64,000 nt of DNA, from positions 1 to 64,000 of the forward strand of contig JAJUHC010000011.1 of the NCBI GenBank assembly GCA_029268065.1, read 5' to 3'. The notes below the pieces were generated by a model. The model worked only from the letters and a program-made list of their open reading frames with translations. It searched no databases and was not told the origin of the DNA. Numbering within the stretch: the stretch's first letter is position 1; every line of letters starts with the position of its first letter. The DNA is from Clostridiales bacterium (GTDB taxonomy: Bacteria; Bacillota; Clostridia; Oscillospirales; Oscillospiraceae). Below are positions 63,217 through 64,000 of this stretch, piece by piece. The translations under genes and the position numbers were made by a program.

Positions 63217-63426
63217 GTGATAAAGCTGACCAAGCTCAATCATGAAATTATTTATCTGAATCCGCTGATGATTGAAAGCGTTGAAATTACACCGGATACT
63301 GTCATTGTGCTTACGAACGGCAAAACCATGGTCGTCAGCGACACAATAGACTATATCATCAGCGAGGTTATAAGCTTTTACAGTCAGTTCAAGATATTTC
63401 CGATGGGGTTTTACTCGGATAAATAA
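63217..63426 (+). CDS. flbD: Flagellar FlbD family protein
   Basis: A 69-residue conserved protein of the Firmicutes/spirochaete flagellar operons (FlbD, not the Caulobacter regulator of the same name). IKLTKLNHEIIYLNPLMIESVEITPDTVIVLTNGK matches the family almost throughout. Start is GTG behind GAGGTG. Its exact role is not established; its place between flgE and motA is the standard one. Confidence 0.9.
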   Translation: MIKLTKLNHEIIYLNPLMIESVEITPDTVIVLTNGKTMVVSDTIDYIISEVISFYSQFKIFPMGFYSDK

Positions 63427-63444
63427 TAATTCGGTTGGTGTAGC

Positions 63445-64000
63445 ATGGATATTTTAAGTATAGTCGGATTTGTCGGCGGTATAGGCGTGTTGATATACGG
63501 GATTATATCTGGCGGCGACATCCGCTCCTACTTTGACAAAGGATCGGTGTTCATTACGCTGGGGGGCACGTTAACGGCCCTCATGCTGAACTTCCCTCTG
63601 AAGAGCCTGAAGGCTGTTTTGCCGGCCATGAAGAATGTTTTCTTCACAAAGAAGCAGGATCCGCTGAAGATTATCGACACGCTTGTTGAGCTTGCCGAGC
63701 AGGCGAGGAAGGGCGGCCTGCTTTCTCTCGAGGAGAAGGCGAAGGGCTTCAACGACGAGTTTATGAAACGGGCCGTGATGACGGTCATAGACTCTCATGA
63801 CCCTCAGAGCGTGCGCGAGATGCTCGAAACCGAGCTGACCTACATAGAGGAACGGCACGGAGCCACTCACGCCGTACTTGAGAAGGGCGCGGCCTACGGC
63901 CCGGCCTTCGGTATGATAGGAACGCTCATAGGGCTTATCAACATGCTCAAAACGCTCGACAAACCCGACACTCTAGGACCGAATATGTCCATAGCGATTA
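63445..64000 (+). CDS. motA: Flagellar motor stator protein MotA (partial)
   Basis: Proton- or sodium-channel stator subunit, cut by the window edge after 185 codons. It opens with MDILSIVGFVGGIGVLIYGI (first helix) and GSVFITLGGTLTALMLNFPL (second helix). The long cytoplasmic loop follows, with conserved charged residues (about 90-145). The third helix then begins (AAYGPAFGMIGTLIGLINML). ATG at 63445 lies 18 bases after flbD. motB should follow outside the window. Confidence 0.95.
   Translation, partial: MDILSIVGFVGGIGVLIYGIISGGDIRSYFDKGSVFITLGGTLTALMLNFPLKSLKAVLPAMKNVFFTKKQDPLKIIDTLVELAEQARKGGLLSLEEKAKGFNDEFMKRAVMTVIDSHDPQSVREMLETELTYIEERHGATHAVLEKGAAYGPAFGMIGTLIGLINMLKTLDKPDTLGPNMSIAI

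Overview
The window looks like a chromosomal segment of a flagellated, endospore-forming member of the Clostridia (Firmicutes), perhaps near Oscillospirales. The signs are a ypeB germination gene, AGGAGG-type ribosome sites, strong TTGACA/TATAAT promoters, frequent TTG/GTG starts, S-layer-homology (SLH) surface proteins, cyclic-di-GMP-I riboswitches in front of a clostridial-order flagellar operon, and moderate-G+C genes separated by AT-rich spacers. No species can be named from sequence reading alone.

Layout. 1-300: the start of a probable IS1182-like transposase and a tRNA-Ser. 0.4-3.3 kb: gltX, then ypeB, whose start codon lies in the gltX terminator. 3.6-10 kb: a phosphoribosyltransferase divergent from a peptide/nickel-type ABC importer (lipoprotein, two permeases, one fused double ATPase). 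10.4-13.3 kb: a DUF4015 lipoprotein and an NfeD/SPFH membrane pair. 13.5-21.8 kb: a 2583-residue SLH surface protein full of repeats, behind a PadR regulator. 22.2-35.3 kb: a signalling island of a kinase/AAA/GAF/GGDEF receptor, a BvgS-like hybrid histidine kinase, a REC-PAS-PAS-GGDEF*-EAL protein and a chemoreceptor with a sigma-D type promoter. 35.4-38.9 kb: a membrane protein of unknown role, a coiled-coil membrane protein with a bactofilin, and a polysaccharide deacetylase. 39.3-45.5 kb: a transporter, URO-D-like and flavin-oxidoreductase cluster, and an esterase. 45.8-52.3 kb: GAPDH, a DeoR regulator, and a second SLH protein behind a LuxR-type regulator. 52.7-64 kb: two tandem c-di-GMP-I riboswitches, then flgB-flgC-fliE-fliF-fliG-fliH-fliI-fliJ-fliK-flgD-flgE-flbD-motA, running off the edge.

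How it fits together. One gene predicts c-di-GMP synthesis, another predicts c-di-GMP breakdown, and two riboswitches that should read the signal precede the flagellar operon. This is a complete candidate circuit for switching between motility and surface life, with the two SLH proteins as candidate surface outputs.

The least explained item is a non-coding element of about 190 bp present three times (3368-3563, 37749-37927, 43919-44111). Each copy lies in a convergent intergenic space just behind the terminator hairpin of a plus-strand gene. Its stem-loops keep pairing while their sequences change, and every non-Watson-Crick pair is a G-U on the plus strand. In two copies the resident terminator hairpin is duplicated on the far side. 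I do not recognise it as a known RNA family; it may be a structured RNA, a small mobile element, or both.
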